A stretch of DNA of 61,281 nucleotides, taken from positions 1 through 61,281 of the forward strand of contig SCQQ01000105.1 in assembly GCA_004299095.1 (NCBI GenBank), given 5' to 3'. Positions 45,919 to 56,033 of the stretch are shown here, in pieces; the first letter of the stretch is position 1; every line of letters starts with the position of its first letter. Source of the DNA: Burkholderiaceae bacterium (GTDB lineage: Bacteria; Pseudomonadota; Gammaproteobacteria; Burkholderiales; Burkholderiaceae_C). Both the position numbers and the translations under genes were made by a program. The notes under the pieces were generated by a model. It was not told where the DNA came from. It was given only the letters and a program-made list of their open reading frames with translations, and ran no database searches.

Positions 45919-46021
45919 GACCGGGTGACCTCGCCGCGCGCAGGTGACGGTGCCGTGCGCCATGAGGTGCGGGCACCGCCAATCTTCATAAGCACCGCGC
46001 GCACGGCCGGACCGTTCTTCA

Positions 46022-47098
46022 TCATTTCAGGCGCTCCGATTTCTGGAACGATTTCTGGCGCCTGAACATGCCTTTTTCGTAAAACGGAAACATCTGCAGC
46101 CACGTGCGCATCTTGAGCCAGCGGCCGTAGAAGCCCATGGGCTCGAACAGCACGAAGGCAATCAGCACCAGGCCGTAAATGAAGGCTTGCAGCCCTGGCG
46201 CCTGGCCGATGTTGTCGGGCAGGTAATCCTTGACGAGCGAGATGAGCTGCGGCATGGAAATGAGAAACGCCGCGCCCAGAAACGCGCCGTGGATCGAGCC
46301 CAGGCCGCCGATCACCACCAGCAGCAGCAAATCGATCGATTGGACGATGTCGAATTGCTCGGGCGTCAAAAACTGCAGCTTGTGGGCATAGAGCGCGCCC
46401 GCCAGTCCGGTGAGCGCCGCCGACACCGCGAACGACAGCGTCTTGTAATACGCCAGGTTGATGCCCATGCTCTGCGCCGATATTTCCGAATCGCGAATGG
46501 CCACGAAGGCGCGGCCCGTGGGCGCGCGCAGCAGATTGAGAATGGCCAGAGTGGACAGAACCGCGAGCGCCAGGCAAATGAAATAAAAGCCGGCGTTGGA
46601 ATCAATTTCCCAGCCGAAGATGGCGGGCGAGCCCAACGACAGGCCCGAGTTGCCGCCGGTCACGCTTTCCCAGCGTGCCATCACTTCTTCGACGATGAAG
46701 CCAAAGGCCAGCGTGGCGATCGCCAGGTAAATTCCTTTCACGCGCAGCGCCGGCAGCCCGACCACGATGCCCACGGCGGCGGCCAGCAGCGCGGCGCACG
46801 CCATGGAGATGGGGAACGGAAGGCCGGCGTTGGACAGCACCGCTTCGGTGTAAGCGCCCACGCCCAGAAAAGCGGCATGGCCGATGGAAAACAGGCCGGT
46901 ATAACCCGTGAGCAACATCAGCCCGAGACCCGCGATGCCGTAAATCAGCACGAACGTCAGTTGCGCCAGCCAATAGTCGCCCATCAGCCACGGGGCGGCC
47001 AGCAGAGCCAGCAGCAACAGGCCATACCAGAAAACGATGCCACCGTGTTTCGCCAGGCGGATGTCCTGGTCGTAGCTGGTCTTGAAGATAAAACGCAC
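46022..47098 (-). CDS. livM: ABC transporter permease LivM-like
   Basis: 358 aa permease with about nine hydrophobic segments (for example FWYGLLLLALLAAPWLMG, LTFVLIYGIAGLGLMLL). The family motif GHAAFLGVGAYTEAVL and the coupling EAA-like LVVIGGLGSIHGAFLGAAFL are seen. It starts with GTG and the typical MRFIFKTSYDQDIRL. A gap of about 100 bases separates it from livG. The C-terminus carries a cytoplasmic tail (KMRTWLQMFPFYEKGMFRRQKSF) as in related HAAT permeases. Confidence 0.94.
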   Translation of the reverse strand: MRFIFKTSYDQDIRLAKHGGIVFWYGLLLLALLAAPWLMGDYWLAQLTFVLIYGIAGLGLMLLTGYTGLFSIGHAAFLGVGAYTEAVLSNAGLPFPISMACAALLAAAVGIVVGLPALRVKGIYLAIATLAFGFIVEEVMARWESVTGGNSGLSLGSPAIFGWEIDSNAGFYFICLALAVLSTLAILNLLRAPTGRAFVAIRDSEISAQSMGINLAYYKTLSFAVSAALTGLAGALYAHKLQFLTPEQFDIVQSIDLLLLVVIGGLGSIHGAFLGAAFLISMPQLISLVKDYLPDNIGQAPGLQAFIYGLVLIAFVLFEPMGFYGRWLKMRTWLQMFPFYEKGMFRRQKSFQKSERLK

Positions 47099-47109
47099 GG
47101 CGCCGATCC

Positions 47110-47985
47110 CTAGACCTTCTTCGCCAGACGTTCACCGAACAAGCCATTGGGTTTGACCATCAGCATGATCAGCACCACGATGTAGGCGGCGATGTCCTTG
47201 AATCCTTCCGGCAGATAGAAACCGGACAGCGATTCGATGACGCCGATCACGAGCCCGCCCACGATCGCGCCCGGCAAGCTGCCAAAGCCGCCCACCACCG
47301 CGGCAGGAAACGCTTTCAGGCCGATGAACCCCATGTTGGCGTACACGAAGGTGATCGGCGCAAGCAGCAAGCCGGCAATCGCCGCGACGGACGCCGCCAG
47401 ACCCCACACCAGCCCGTTCAGGCGCTTGACCGGAATCCCCATGTAATACGCCGCCAACTGGTTCTGCGACGTGGCCTGCATGGCGATTCCGAGCTTGGTG
47501 TAACGAAACAGGGCGAAGAGCGCCGCGCACAGCGCCACGGTCACGCCGATCACCACGATTTGCTCAGCGCTCAGCACCAGCGAACCGGCATTCCAGACCA
47601 CGTCCTTGTAGGGCACCGGCAGGGCGTGCGTGTCGGTGCCGGCACCGGGAATCATGGTGATCAGGCCACGCGCCACGTAGCCGATGCCGAACGTGACCAT
47701 GATGATGGAAAACACCGGCTCGCCCAGGATCGGGCGGATCACGATGCGCTCCAGCAGCACGCCGACGATGCCCATGCCGGCAATGCTGGCGAGGACCGCC
47801 AGCCAGAACGGGAAGCCCAGCACGGTGAGCACCGCGAGGCCCAGGAAAGCGCCCAGCATCATCAGTTCGCCCTGGGCGAAGCTGACCACTTCGGTGGCCT
47901 TGTAGATCAGCACGAAACCGAGCGCGATCAAGCCGTAGATACAGCCCTGTGCCACACCGCTGATGACCAGTTGTAGAAACTGCAC
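47110..47985 (-). CDS. livH: ABC transporter permease LivH-like
   Basis: 291 aa permease, first gene of the transporter operon. Motifs ISGVAQGCIYGLIALGFVLI and SFAQGELMMLGAFLG at the N-terminus and FPAAVVGGFGSLPGAIVGGL (coupling loop) near the C-terminus define the LivH family. The start is GTG 47985 with a purine-rich ribosome binding site (GGGAGCGGGGG) just upstream. The 48,000-48,190 region would hold the promoter. Confidence 0.95.
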   Translation of the reverse strand: MQFLQLVISGVAQGCIYGLIALGFVLIYKATEVVSFAQGELMMLGAFLGLAVLTVLGFPFWLAVLASIAGMGIVGVLLERIVIRPILGEPVFSIIMVTFGIGYVARGLITMIPGAGTDTHALPVPYKDVVWNAGSLVLSAEQIVVIGVTVALCAALFALFRYTKLGIAMQATSQNQLAAYYMGIPVKRLNGLVWGLAASVAAIAGLLLAPITFVYANMGFIGLKAFPAAVVGGFGSLPGAIVGGLVIGVIESLSGFYLPEGFKDIAAYIVVLIMLMVKPNGLFGERLAKKV

Positions 47986-48194
47986 GCGCCCCCGCTCCCC
48001 TGCCTCGAGAAAACTTGGGGACTCTACCGAATCGGGCCGCGACCGGATAGCTCAGGTAAACCCTTACAGGCAGCGGATGATCTCGCGTGCTGCGCGCAAA
48101 CCCGCATCGACCCGGCAGCCGTGGCACGCGTTGCACGCCGGCAGAAAAGGCGTTCGAGTGCGGCCGCGCTCAGGCCACGCGCACCGCACGCCGC

Positions 48195-51100
48195 TTACAT
48201 GTTGCGCCGGTACTGCCCGCCCACTTCATAGAGCGCGTTGGTGATCTGTCCGAGCGAGCAGCAGCGCACGGCGTCCATCAGCGTCTCGAACACGTTGCCA
48301 TGGTCGATCACGGTCTGCTGCAAGTGTTTGAGCACGGCCGGCGCCTCCTGGGCATGGCGCTTGTGGAAATCTTCCAGGCGCTTCAATTGCGACTCTTTTT
48401 CTTCGTGGGTCGAGCGCGCCAACTGGATGTGCTTGGGCACTTCTTCGCCGTGCGGATTGCGGAAGGTGTTGACGCCGATGATGGGCAACTCGCCGGTGTG
48501 CTTCAGGCGCTCGTAGTACAGGCTTTCTTCCTGGATCTGCCCGCGCTGGTAGCCGGTTTCCATGGCGCCCAGCACGCCGCCGCGCTCGCTGATGCGAGTG
48601 AACTCGGTGAGCACCGCTTCTTCCACCAGTTCGGTCAGCTCGTCGATGATGAAAGCGCCCTGATTCGGGTTTTCGTTCTTTGCCAGACCCCACTCGTGGT
48701 TGATGATGAGCTGGATCGCCAGCGCCCGGCGCACGCTCTCTTCGGTGGGCGTGGTGATCGCCTCGTCGTAGGCGTTGGTGTGCAGGCTGTTGCAGTTGTC
48801 GTAGATCGCGATCAGCGCCTGCAGCGTGGTGCGAATGTCGTTGAAGGAGATTTCCTGCGCGTGCAAGCTGCGGCCACTGGTCTGGATGTGGTACTTCAGC
48901 TTTTGGCTGCGCTCGTTGGCGCCATATTTTTCCTTCATCGCCACCGCCCAGATGCGGCGCGCGACGCGCCCCATCACGGTGTATTCCGGGTCCATGCCGT
49001 TGCTGAAGAAAAAGCTCAGGTTGGGCGCGAAATCGTCGATGTGCATGCCGCGCGCCAGATACGCCTCCACCAAGGTGAAGCCGTTGGAGAGCGTGAAAGC
49101 GAGCTGGCTGATGGGATTCGCGCCGGCCTCGGCAATGTGATAGCCGCTGATCGATACCGAATAGAAGTTGCGCACGTTGTGGTGCACGAAGTACTGGGCG
49201 ATGTCGCCCATCACCTTCAGGCTGAACTCCGTGGAGAAAATGCAGGTGTTCTGTCCCTGGTCTTCTTTCAGGATGTCGGCCTGCACCGTGCCGCGGACGT
49301 TGGCAAGCACCCATTCGCGGATTTTTGCGGTCTCGGTTTCGGTCGGCTCGCGACCGTTGTCGGCCTTGAATTTCTCCAAGTTCTGGTCGATGGCGGTGTT
49401 CATGAACATCGCCAGGATCGTCGGCGCCGGGCCGTTGATCGTCATGCTGACCGATGTTTTCGGCGAGCACAGATCAAAGCCGTCGTACAGCACTTTCAGG
49501 TCGTCCAGCGTGGCGATCGACACGCCCGAATTGCCGACCTTGCCGTAGATATCCGGCCGCCGATCGGGATTGGCGCCGTAGAGCGTGACGGAATCAAACG
49601 CGGTGGACAGGCGCTTGGCGTCCATGCCGGCGCTCACCAGCTTGAAGCGCTTGTTGGTACGGAACGCATCGCCCTCGCCCGCGAACATGCGCGTCGGGTC
49701 TTCGCCTTCGCGCTTGAACGCAAACGTGCCAGCGGTGTACGGATAGCTGCCCGGCACGTTCTCCAGCATCAGCCATTTCAGGATTTCGCCGTGGTCCTGG
49801 TACGCCGGCAGCGCCACTTTGCGGATGATGGTGCCCGACAGCGTCTTGTGCGTGAGCTGGGTGCGGATTTCCTTGTCGCGAATCTTGACGACGTACTCGT
49901 CGCCCGAGTACGCCTTCTGCATGGCGGGCCACTGTTCCAACAGCTTTGCGGCCTCGGCGTCGAGGCGCTTGGCGCGCACGTCTGCCAGCTTCTCGACCGT
50001 GGTGCGCGCGCCATTACGATCGGGGTCGTCTTCGGCGAGCATGCGAGCCGATTCGCGCAACTGCTGCACTTCGCGCGCCAGCTTGACCTGCGCGCCCACG
50101 CGGCTCTTGTAGGCATGCACCGTGTCGACGATTTCGGCCAGGTAGCGCACTCGCGCCCCCGGAACGATGGGGTGCTCGTCGGTGCTGAAGCGCGTGTTCG
50201 CCGGCGCGAGGCGCCCCTTTTTCAGCGGCAGGCCAAGTTCGCCCAAGCGCTTCTTGAGTGCCTGATAGAGCGCGGTCACGCCGTCGTCGTTGAAGCGCGA
50301 CGCCTGCGTACCATAGACCGGCATGGTGTCTGGGTTCACGTTGAACGCCGTGCGGTTGCGCTGCACCTGTTTCGACACATCGCGCAGCGCATCCATGGCG
50401 CCGCGTCGGTCGAACTTGTTGATGACGACGAACTCGGCAAAGTCGAGCATGTCGATTTTTTCGAGTTGGCTCGCGGCGCCGTATTCCGGCGTCATGACGT
50501 ACATCGGCACGTCGACGAATGGCACGATGGCCGCATCGCCCTGACCGATGCCGGACGTCTCGACGATCACCAGATCGAACGCCGCCGCCTTGCACGCCGC
50601 AATCACGTGCGCCAACGCCGGGCTGATTTCGCCACCCGAGGCACGCGTCGCCAGGCTGCGCATGAACACGCGCTGGCCGTTGCCCCAAGGCACGATGGCA
50701 TTCATGCGGATGCGGTCGCCCAGGAGCGCGCCGCCAGTCTTGCGACGACTCGGGTCGATCGAAATCAGCGCGATGTGCAGCGCATCTTCCTGATCCAGCC
50801 GCAAACGCCGCACCAGCTCGTCCGTCAGGCTGGATTTGCCGGCGCCGCCAGTGCCGGTGATGCCGACCACCGGCACCGACTTGATCGCGGCCGCCGCCTG
50901 GAGCGCCGACGTCAGTGCGGCGCTGGCCGAACCGCTTTCCAGCGCGGTGATGAGTTGCGCGAGCGCGCGCCACGCCGCCTCGGTGTGGCCCTTGACAGCG
51001 TCGATCTTCTTCGGCGCGTAGCCCGACAAATCCTTGTCACAGGCCATCACCATTTCGCCAATCATGCCCTGCAGCCCCATGCGCTGGCCGTCTTCGGGGC

Positions 51101-51488
51101 TGTAAATGCGCGCCACGCCGTACTCGTGCAGCGCCTTGATTTCGTCCGGAACGATCACGCCGCCGCCACCGCCGTACACCTGGATGTGCGCGCCGCCGCG
51201 TTCGCGCAGCAGGTCGATCATGTACTTGAAGTACTCCATGTGACCGCCCTGGTAGGAGCTCACGGCCACGCCCTGCACGTCTTCCTGCAGCGCCGCGGTC
51301 ACCACTTCATCGACGCTGCGGTTGTGCCCCAGGTGGATCACTTCGGCGCCCATGCCCTGCAGGATGCGGCGCATGATGTTGATGGCCGCGTCGTGCCCAT
51401 CGAACAGCGATGCTGCGGTGACGAAGCGCACTTTGTTCTTCGGGCGATAGTCGGCCAAGGCCTTGTATTCAGCAGATAGTTCAGTCAC
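48195..51488 (-). CDS. icmF: fused isobutyryl-CoA mutase IcmF
   Basis: 1097 aa adenosylcobalamin-dependent mutase fused to its own G-protein chaperone. Domains in order: B12-binding domain with the cobalt-ligating DGHDAA (His32), MeaI-type GTPase with P-loop GTGGAGKSS (212-220), ETSGIGQGD (310-318) and NKFD (357-360), a linker, then the substrate-binding TIM barrel ([29 protein letters not shown]). It interconverts isobutyryl- and n-butyryl-CoA; close relatives act on isovaleryl/pivalyl-CoA, so the exact substrate is open. GTG start with AAGGAG at 51496-51501. Located after the ABC-transporter operon on the same strand, separated by 209 bases. Confidence 0.95.
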   Translation of the reverse strand: MTELSAEYKALADYRPKNKVRFVTAASLFDGHDAAINIMRRILQGMGAEVIHLGHNRSVDEVVTAALQEDVQGVAVSSYQGGHMEYFKYMIDLLRERGGAHIQVYGGGGGVIVPDEIKALHEYGVARIYSPEDGQRMGLQGMIGEMVMACDKDLSGYAPKKIDAVKGHTEAAWRALAQLITALESGSASAALTSALQAAAAIKSVPVVGITGTGGAGKSSLTDELVRRLRLDQEDALHIALISIDPSRRKTGGALLGDRIRMNAIVPWGNGQRVFMRSLATRASGGEISPALAHVIAACKAAAFDLVIVETSGIGQGDAAIVPFVDVPMYVMTPEYGAASQLEKIDMLDFAEFVVINKFDRRGAMDALRDVSKQVQRNRTAFNVNPDTMPVYGTQASRFNDDGVTALYQALKKRLGELGLPLKKGRLAPANTRFSTDEHPIVPGARVRYLAEIVDTVHAYKSRVGAQVKLAREVQQLRESARMLAEDDPDRNGARTTVEKLADVRAKRLDAEAAKLLEQWPAMQKAYSGDEYVVKIRDKEIRTQLTHKTLSGTIIRKVALPAYQDHGEILKWLMLENVPGSYPYTAGTFAFKREGEDPTRMFAGEGDAFRTNKRFKLVSAGMDAKRLSTAFDSVTLYGANPDRRPDIYGKVGNSGVSIATLDDLKVLYDGFDLCSPKTSVSMTINGPAPTILAMFMNTAIDQNLEKFKADNGREPTETETAKIREWVLANVRGTVQADILKEDQGQNTCIFSTEFSLKVMGDIAQYFVHHNVRNFYSVSISGYHIAEAGANPISQLAFTLSNGFTLVEAYLARGMHIDDFAPNLSFFFSNGMDPEYTVMGRVARRIWAVAMKEKYGANERSQKLKYHIQTSGRSLHAQEISFNDIRTTLQALIAIYDNCNSLHTNAYDEAITTPTEESVRRALAIQLIINHEWGLAKNENPNQGAFIIDELTELVEEAVLTEFTRISERGGVLGAMETGYQRGQIQEESLYYERLKHTGELPIIGVNTFRNPHGEEVPKHIQLARSTHEEKESQLKRLEDFHKRHAQEAPAVLKHLQQTVIDHGNVFETLMDAVRCCSLGQITNALYEVGGQYRRNM

Positions 51489-51517
51489 GGCGGGTCTCCT
51501 TGATCAGCCGGCGCGGG

Positions 51518-51534
51518 CGGCGCTCCGAGCGCCG
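51518..51534. promoter_or_regulatory. 17-base palindrome upstream of icmF
   Basis: CGGCGCTC-C-GAGCGCCG, two 8-base arms with a single central base, about 30 bases before the icmF GTG and 17 bases before its ribosome binding site. Could be an operator or a leader hairpin. In GC-rich DNA such dyads are not rare. Confidence 0.35.
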
Positions 51535-51711
51535 TGCCGCGGGAACCGTCCCGAGCGCACGACGCGCGCCGGAACACGTTTTGACCGTATTCCCCGCGCC
51601 CATACATGGTTTTCATTATGGCGCGCGCTCAAGGCCTGTGGTCGTGGCACGCGCGTCAGCCACGATCGACCGCCTTCTGGCCAAAGCGCGGGGACCGCCG
51701 GCACCCGCCAA

Positions 51712-53106
51712 TCAGCGCCGCATCCCCGGCGGCAGGCCGCCCGGCCCCATCAAGCCGCCGAGGCCCTTCGCGCCACCCATGCGGCGCATCATCTTCATGA
51801 GTGCGCCGCCTTTCATTTTTTTCATCATGCCGCGCATCTGCTCGAATTCGCTCAACATGCGGTTGACTTCCTGTACCGAAACGCCCGCGCCCGCGGCGAT
51901 GCGGCGCTTGCGGCTCGCTTTGAGCAATTCGGGCTTGTGGCGCTCTTCGTGCGTCATGCTGCAAATGATGCCTTCCTTGCGCCGCACGTCGCGCTCGGCG
52001 CGCGTCAGATCGGCGTCGCTCGCGCGGGCGGCCAGTTGCGTGGGCAATTTGTCCATCAGGCTCGACAGACCGCCCATCTGCTTCATCTGCTGCAACTGCG
52101 CCAGGAAATCCTTCAGGTCGAACTTGGCGCCTTTCTTGACTTTGTCGGCCAGCTTCCTGGCGGCCTCGACGTCGACATTGGCGGTGACCTGCTCGACCAG
52201 CGCCACCACGTCGCCCATGCCCAGCACGCGGCCAGCGTGGCGCTCGGCGTCGAACAATTCCAGGCCATCGAGCTTTTCCGACACGCCGGCAAACTTGATC
52301 GGCGCACCGGTAATCTGCCGCACCGAAAGCGCCGCGCCGCCGCGCGCGTCGCCATCCAGCTTGGTGAGCACGATGCCGGTGAGCGGCAGGGCTTCCTTGA
52401 ACGCCCGCGCGGTATTCGCGGCGTCCTGACCCTGCATGGCGTCCACCACGAACAATGTTTCCACCGGATTGAGCGCCTGGTGCAGCGCCTTGATCTCGGC
52501 CATCAGTTCCGCGTCGATCGCCAGGCGCCCGGCGGTATCGACCAGCAGTACGTCGTAGAAGTGCTTTTTGGCGTGCTCCAGTGCCGCGCGCGCGATCTCG
52601 ACCGGCTTCTGGTCGGGTGATGACGGGAACCAGTCGGCTCCCGCTTGCGCCGTCACGGTCTTCAACTGCTCGATGGCCGCCGGCCGGTACACGTCGCCCG
52701 ACACTGTCAGCACTTTTTTCCTGCGCTTTTGGATCAGGTAGCGCGCCAGCTTGGCGGTCGTCGTGGTTTTGCCCGCACCTTGCAAGCCCGCCATCAGCAC
52801 CACCGCCGGCGGCTGCGCCGCGAGATTCAGATCGCTCACGCCCGCGCCCATGGTGGCCGCCAGCTCGCGGTTGACGATGCCCACCAGCGCCTGGCCCGGC
52901 TTCAGGCTGCCCAGCACCTCCTGTCCAAGCGCCTTTTCCCTGACGCGCGCGATGAAGTCGCGCACCACCGGCAGCGCGACGTCGGCTTCGAGCAGCGCCA
53001 GGCGCACCTCGCGCAACATGTCCTGCACGTTGCTTTCGGTGATGCGCGCCTGGCCGCTGATCTTCTTGACGATCCCGGACAGTTTTTCGGTCAGAACGGA
53101 GGCCAT
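51712..53106 (-). CDS. ffh: signal recognition particle protein Ffh
   Basis: 464 aa GTPase that targets nascent membrane proteins to the Sec translocon together with 4.5S RNA. Helical N domain, G domain with GLQGAGKTTT, DTAGR and TKLDGDARGGAALS, then a Met-rich M domain (AGVSVQEVNRMLSEFEQMRGMMKKM, about residues 395-450) ending GGLPPGMRR. Single gene, divergent from ypjD, as in other beta- and gammaproteobacteria. Confidence 0.98.
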   Translation of the reverse strand: MASVLTEKLSGIVKKISGQARITESNVQDMLREVRLALLEADVALPVVRDFIARVREKALGQEVLGSLKPGQALVGIVNRELAATMGAGVSDLNLAAQPPAVVLMAGLQGAGKTTTTAKLARYLIQKRRKKVLTVSGDVYRPAAIEQLKTVTAQAGADWFPSSPDQKPVEIARAALEHAKKHFYDVLLVDTAGRLAIDAELMAEIKALHQALNPVETLFVVDAMQGQDAANTARAFKEALPLTGIVLTKLDGDARGGAALSVRQITGAPIKFAGVSEKLDGLELFDAERHAGRVLGMGDVVALVEQVTANVDVEAARKLADKVKKGAKFDLKDFLAQLQQMKQMGGLSSLMDKLPTQLAARASDADLTRAERDVRRKEGIICSMTHEERHKPELLKASRKRRIAAGAGVSVQEVNRMLSEFEQMRGMMKKMKGGALMKMMRRMGGAKGLGGLMGPGGLPPGMRR

Positions 53107-53207
53107 GGCAGTGAGCGATGTCTGTGCGTTTGGAGAAGGCGCGCCGCCTTGCCGGCCGCTGCGCGAATGGCCGCGCGAGGCAGGTCGTGCGGATAAACTC
53201 TGTGCCC

Positions 53208-54020
53208 ATGATTCTAGTGGGCGCTACCCCCGTGAGCGTTGTGCTGGGCGCGGCCGCTGCCGTGGCTTACGCCGTGCCTGCGCTTGCGGCGCGCCGTGTC
53301 GGGCTTTTGAGCGCGCGCCGCCTGTTGCTCGCGGCGTGGGCGTTGCACGGGCTGCAACTCGGCTGGCTGATCGCCGGTGAACCGGCGCGCTTCGGTTTCG
53401 CCCAAACCCTGTCGATCACCGTCTGGCTGGTGCTCACGATTTACCTGGTTGAAACCCGCTTGTACCCACGCATGCCGATCCGCTGGGCGTTGGCGGGGTT
53501 CGGCTCGCTAGCCATCATCCTGGCCTTCATTTACCCCGGCGCGCACCTGCCGGACACCACCTCGCCGTTGTTGGCGCTGCACTGGGCCCTCGGGTTGACG
53601 GCCTACGGCCTGCTGGCGGTGGCCGTGGCGCACGGCTGGCTGATGCGGCGCGCCGAGCAGGCGATGCGCGGCGCTGCCGCCGACGACGACGCCAGCGGCA
53701 TTCCGCTACTCAAGCTCGAACGCCTGATGTTTCGCTTCGTCGGCGCCGGTTTCGTGCTCCTCACGCTCACCTTGGTGGTCGGCACCTTTTTCGGCGAGCA
53801 ACTCTACGGGCCCGTAGACCTGGGTTGGCACTGGGATCACAAACACGTGTTCACCGTGCTCTCGTGGATCGTGTTCGCGGCGCTGCTGGTGGGGCACTGG
53901 CGCTTTGGCTGGCGCGGCCGGCGCGCCGTGCGCATGCTCAATACCGGCGCGGTGCTGTTGCTGCTGGGCTACGTCGGATCGCGCTTCGTGATGGAAGTCT
54001 TGCTGGGGCGCACCGGATGA
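53208..54020 (+). CDS. ypjD: CcsA-like inner membrane protein YpjD
   Basis: 270 aa protein with about eight transmembrane segments and the cytochrome c assembly (CcmC/CcsA) domain, but without the full WWD motif of the true heme exporter: the corresponding region reads LGWHWDHKHVFTVLSWIVFAALL. Its role is uncertain; the E. coli homologue YpjD is beside ffh too and is not a cytochrome c maturation factor. ATG 53208 is chosen because upstream in-frame codons are Arg/Gly-rich. Overlaps the next small gene by four bases. Confidence 0.9.
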   Translation: MILVGATPVSVVLGAAAAVAYAVPALAARRVGLLSARRLLLAAWALHGLQLGWLIAGEPARFGFAQTLSITVWLVLTIYLVETRLYPRMPIRWALAGFGSLAIILAFIYPGAHLPDTTSPLLALHWALGLTAYGLLAVAVAHGWLMRRAEQAMRGAAADDDASGIPLLKLERLMFRFVGAGFVLLTLTLVVGTFFGEQLYGPVDLGWHWDHKHVFTVLSWIVFAALLVGHWRFGWRGRRAVRMLNTGAVLLLLGYVGSRFVMEVLLGRTG

Positions 54021-54250
54021 GCAAAGTCCTGATTCCGCTCCTGGCCGTGCTGGCGATCGTATGGTTGTGGCGCCGCGGCCAACAGACGCGCCGCGTCCAT
54101 CCCCCGCACCCCGCGCCGCACCAGCCCTTGCCGATGGTGCCGTGTGCCCGCTGCGGCGTGCACGTCCCGCGCAACCAGGCGATCTCCGGCAAGCACGGCG
54201 ACTACTGCTGCGTCGCCCACCGGCGCGAGGCCGAACGCGATGGCGTCTAA
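54017..54250 (+). CDS. small zinc-ribbon-like membrane protein (PP0621 family)
   Basis: 77 aa. One N-terminal transmembrane helix (VLIPLLAVLAIVWLWRRG), a Pro/His-rich linker, then a Cys pattern CARCGVH ... YCCVAH that could bind a zinc ion. The protein belongs to a conserved unknown family often found between ypjD and pilS in Burkholderiales (context knowledge). ATG overlaps the ypjD stop, and the stop overlaps the start of pilS by 11 bases, so the three genes are translated from one message. Confidence 0.8.
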   Translation: MSKVLIPLLAVLAIVWLWRRGQQTRRVHPPHPAPHQPLPMVPCARCGVHVPRNQAISGKHGDYCCVAHRREAERDGV

Positions 54251-56033
54251 AAAAACACCCGGCAGCGCGGCGTCGCTGCGACACGATGGCGCGGCCGCGG
54301 TCCAGGCGCCGACCTGGCTGGCCCCGGCCGCTGCGCCCACCACCGGCAAGCAGCCGATGGAGGCGGCGACGATCTATGGCCGCTTCGCGCGCCGCACATT
54401 TACGCACCAGTGGGAAGCCTTCATGTCGGCGCGGATCGTGCTGGCGCTTGCCATCCTCGGTCTGCACGCCAGCGCGGACACGGCCACGCAAGCCCTGCCC
54501 GGATGGGCTTATAGCGCCGCGATCGCCTACACCGTGCTGACGCTGGTTGAGCTGATCTTCATGCGTCCGCCGCGACCGGGGCAATCGTTCGATAGCCAAT
54601 GGCTCTATACGACGGGGATCGACCTCTTGTATTTTTGCGTCCTGCGTTCGCGTTCGGTCGCCGGCGTGGACTACACACCCTTCCTGGTGTTCCCGGTTTT
54701 CATGGCCGCCATCCTGAGCTCCCGCACGCTGGCGCTATCGACGGCCGTCCTGGCAGGCGCGGCGCAGTTTTACGCCGCCATCATCGAATCGCAGGGGGCG
54801 CTCTGGTCACATGCGACGCAGCTTGGTCAAGCGGCGTTCGTGGGCGTTGGGTTGGTCGCGCTGGCATGGGCCACGAACTTCCTGGCCGCACGCGTCATTC
54901 GCGAGGAAGTCCGCTCCGAACGCAGCCGCGCGGACAGCAAGACCCAGGCGCTCGTCAACCGCCTGGTGATGGAAACCTTGGGCGACGGCATCCTGGTGGC
55001 CAACGCCGAAGGCGAAGTGCATGCCGCTAATCCGTCGGCGCGCGCGCTGCTCGCGGGCGATGCGGCCTTGGTCACCAACATCTTCAACCTCGGTGACAAG
55101 CCGGATTGGGCACCGCTGGCAACGCTGGTGCATCGGACGTTTGAGAGCGGCCCCATTCAACCGGCGGAAACCGCGCTGCTGCAGCGCAGCTCCTACACGG
55201 CGCACGTCCGCGTGCGCACCGAACGGGCAGTGGCGCCGGACGACGATTCCACCGGCCTGTGTGTACTTTTCCTGCAGGATCAGCGGGAGCTGGAGGCGCG
55301 CATCCGCACGGAAAAACTGGCTTCCATGGGGCGCGTATCGAGCGCGGTCGCGCACGAATTCCGCAATCCGCTGGCCGCCATCCAGCAGGCCAACGAACTG
55401 TTGAGCGAAGCACTGGCAGCGCCGGCAGATCGGAGGTTAAGCACCATCATCCAACAAAACGTGGAGCGTCTGAAACACACCGTCGAAGACATTCTGGATG
55501 TGGCCCGCGTACAAACCCGCGCGGTCGATTCGGCCATTTTGGACCTGGACGCCGCAACGCAAGCCGTGTGCGACGAATGGATCCAACTGCACGGACAAGC
55601 CGGCCGGGTACGCGTGCTGCTGGGTGCGACCGCGCTGGAGGTCCAGTTCAAATCCGAGTCGCTGCGCCGGTTGCTCATCAACCTGCTGGACAACGCGGCG
55701 CGTTACGCCAGCCGGCAAAGCGACGCGATCATGGTGACCACGCACGCGGATCCATCCGGAACCGTGGTGCTGTCCGTCTGGAGCGACGGCGCGCCGCTCG
55801 ATGCGTCGCTGCAACGCCACTTATTCGAGCCGTTTTTTTCTTCCGAGAGCCGCTCCAGCGGGTTGGGCCTCTTCATCTGCCGGCAACTGTGTGAACAGTA
55901 CGATGCGTCCATCAATCATCAAAGCACCACCCGGCGACGCAATGGCGTGGTCGCCTCGGGCAACGAGTTCCTGATTCACTTCCTGCGCGCAGCGCCCGGT
56001 GCCCAGCCCAACGCCCAATCGACACAGGCATGA
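54240..56033 (+). CDS. pilS: type IV pilus sensor histidine kinase PilS
   Basis: 597 aa membrane histidine kinase that phosphorylates PilR to activate pilin transcription. After a ~70 residue polar tail come about six transmembrane helices (residues ~95-230), a PAS-like sensory domain, the dimerisation helix with VAHEFRNPLAAIQQ (phosphoacceptor His372) and the ATPase domain with LLINLLDNAARYA (N box), EPFFSSESRSSGLGLFICRQ (F and G2 boxes). ATG 54240 is the first start after the small zinc-ribbon gene; translation is coupled to it. Confidence 0.93.
   Translation: MASKKTPGSAASLRHDGAAAVQAPTWLAPAAAPTTGKQPMEAATIYGRFARRTFTHQWEAFMSARIVLALAILGLHASADTATQALPGWAYSAAIAYTVLTLVELIFMRPPRPGQSFDSQWLYTTGIDLLYFCVLRSRSVAGVDYTPFLVFPVFMAAILSSRTLALSTAVLAGAAQFYAAIIESQGALWSHATQLGQAAFVGVGLVALAWATNFLAARVIREEVRSERSRADSKTQALVNRLVMETLGDGILVANAEGEVHAANPSARALLAGDAALVTNIFNLGDKPDWAPLATLVHRTFESGPIQPAETALLQRSSYTAHVRVRTERAVAPDDDSTGLCVLFLQDQRELEARIRTEKLASMGRVSSAVAHEFRNPLAAIQQANELLSEALAAPADRRLSTIIQQNVERLKHTVEDILDVARVQTRAVDSAILDLDAATQAVCDEWIQLHGQAGRVRVLLGATALEVQFKSESLRRLLINLLDNAARYASRQSDAIMVTTHADPSGTVVLSVWSDGAPLDASLQRHLFEPFFSSESRSSGLGLFICRQLCEQYDASINHQSTTRRRNGVVASGNEFLIHFLRAAPGAQPNAQSTQA

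Noticed and set aside
48087-51479. Very long open frame (about 1,130 codons) on the plus strand opposite icmF
   Set aside because: It is a shadow of the real gene: in GC-rich DNA the antisense frame of a highly biased gene often lacks stops. The translation is His/Arg/Val/Ala-rich with no recognisable domain, while the minus strand encodes a complete IcmF.
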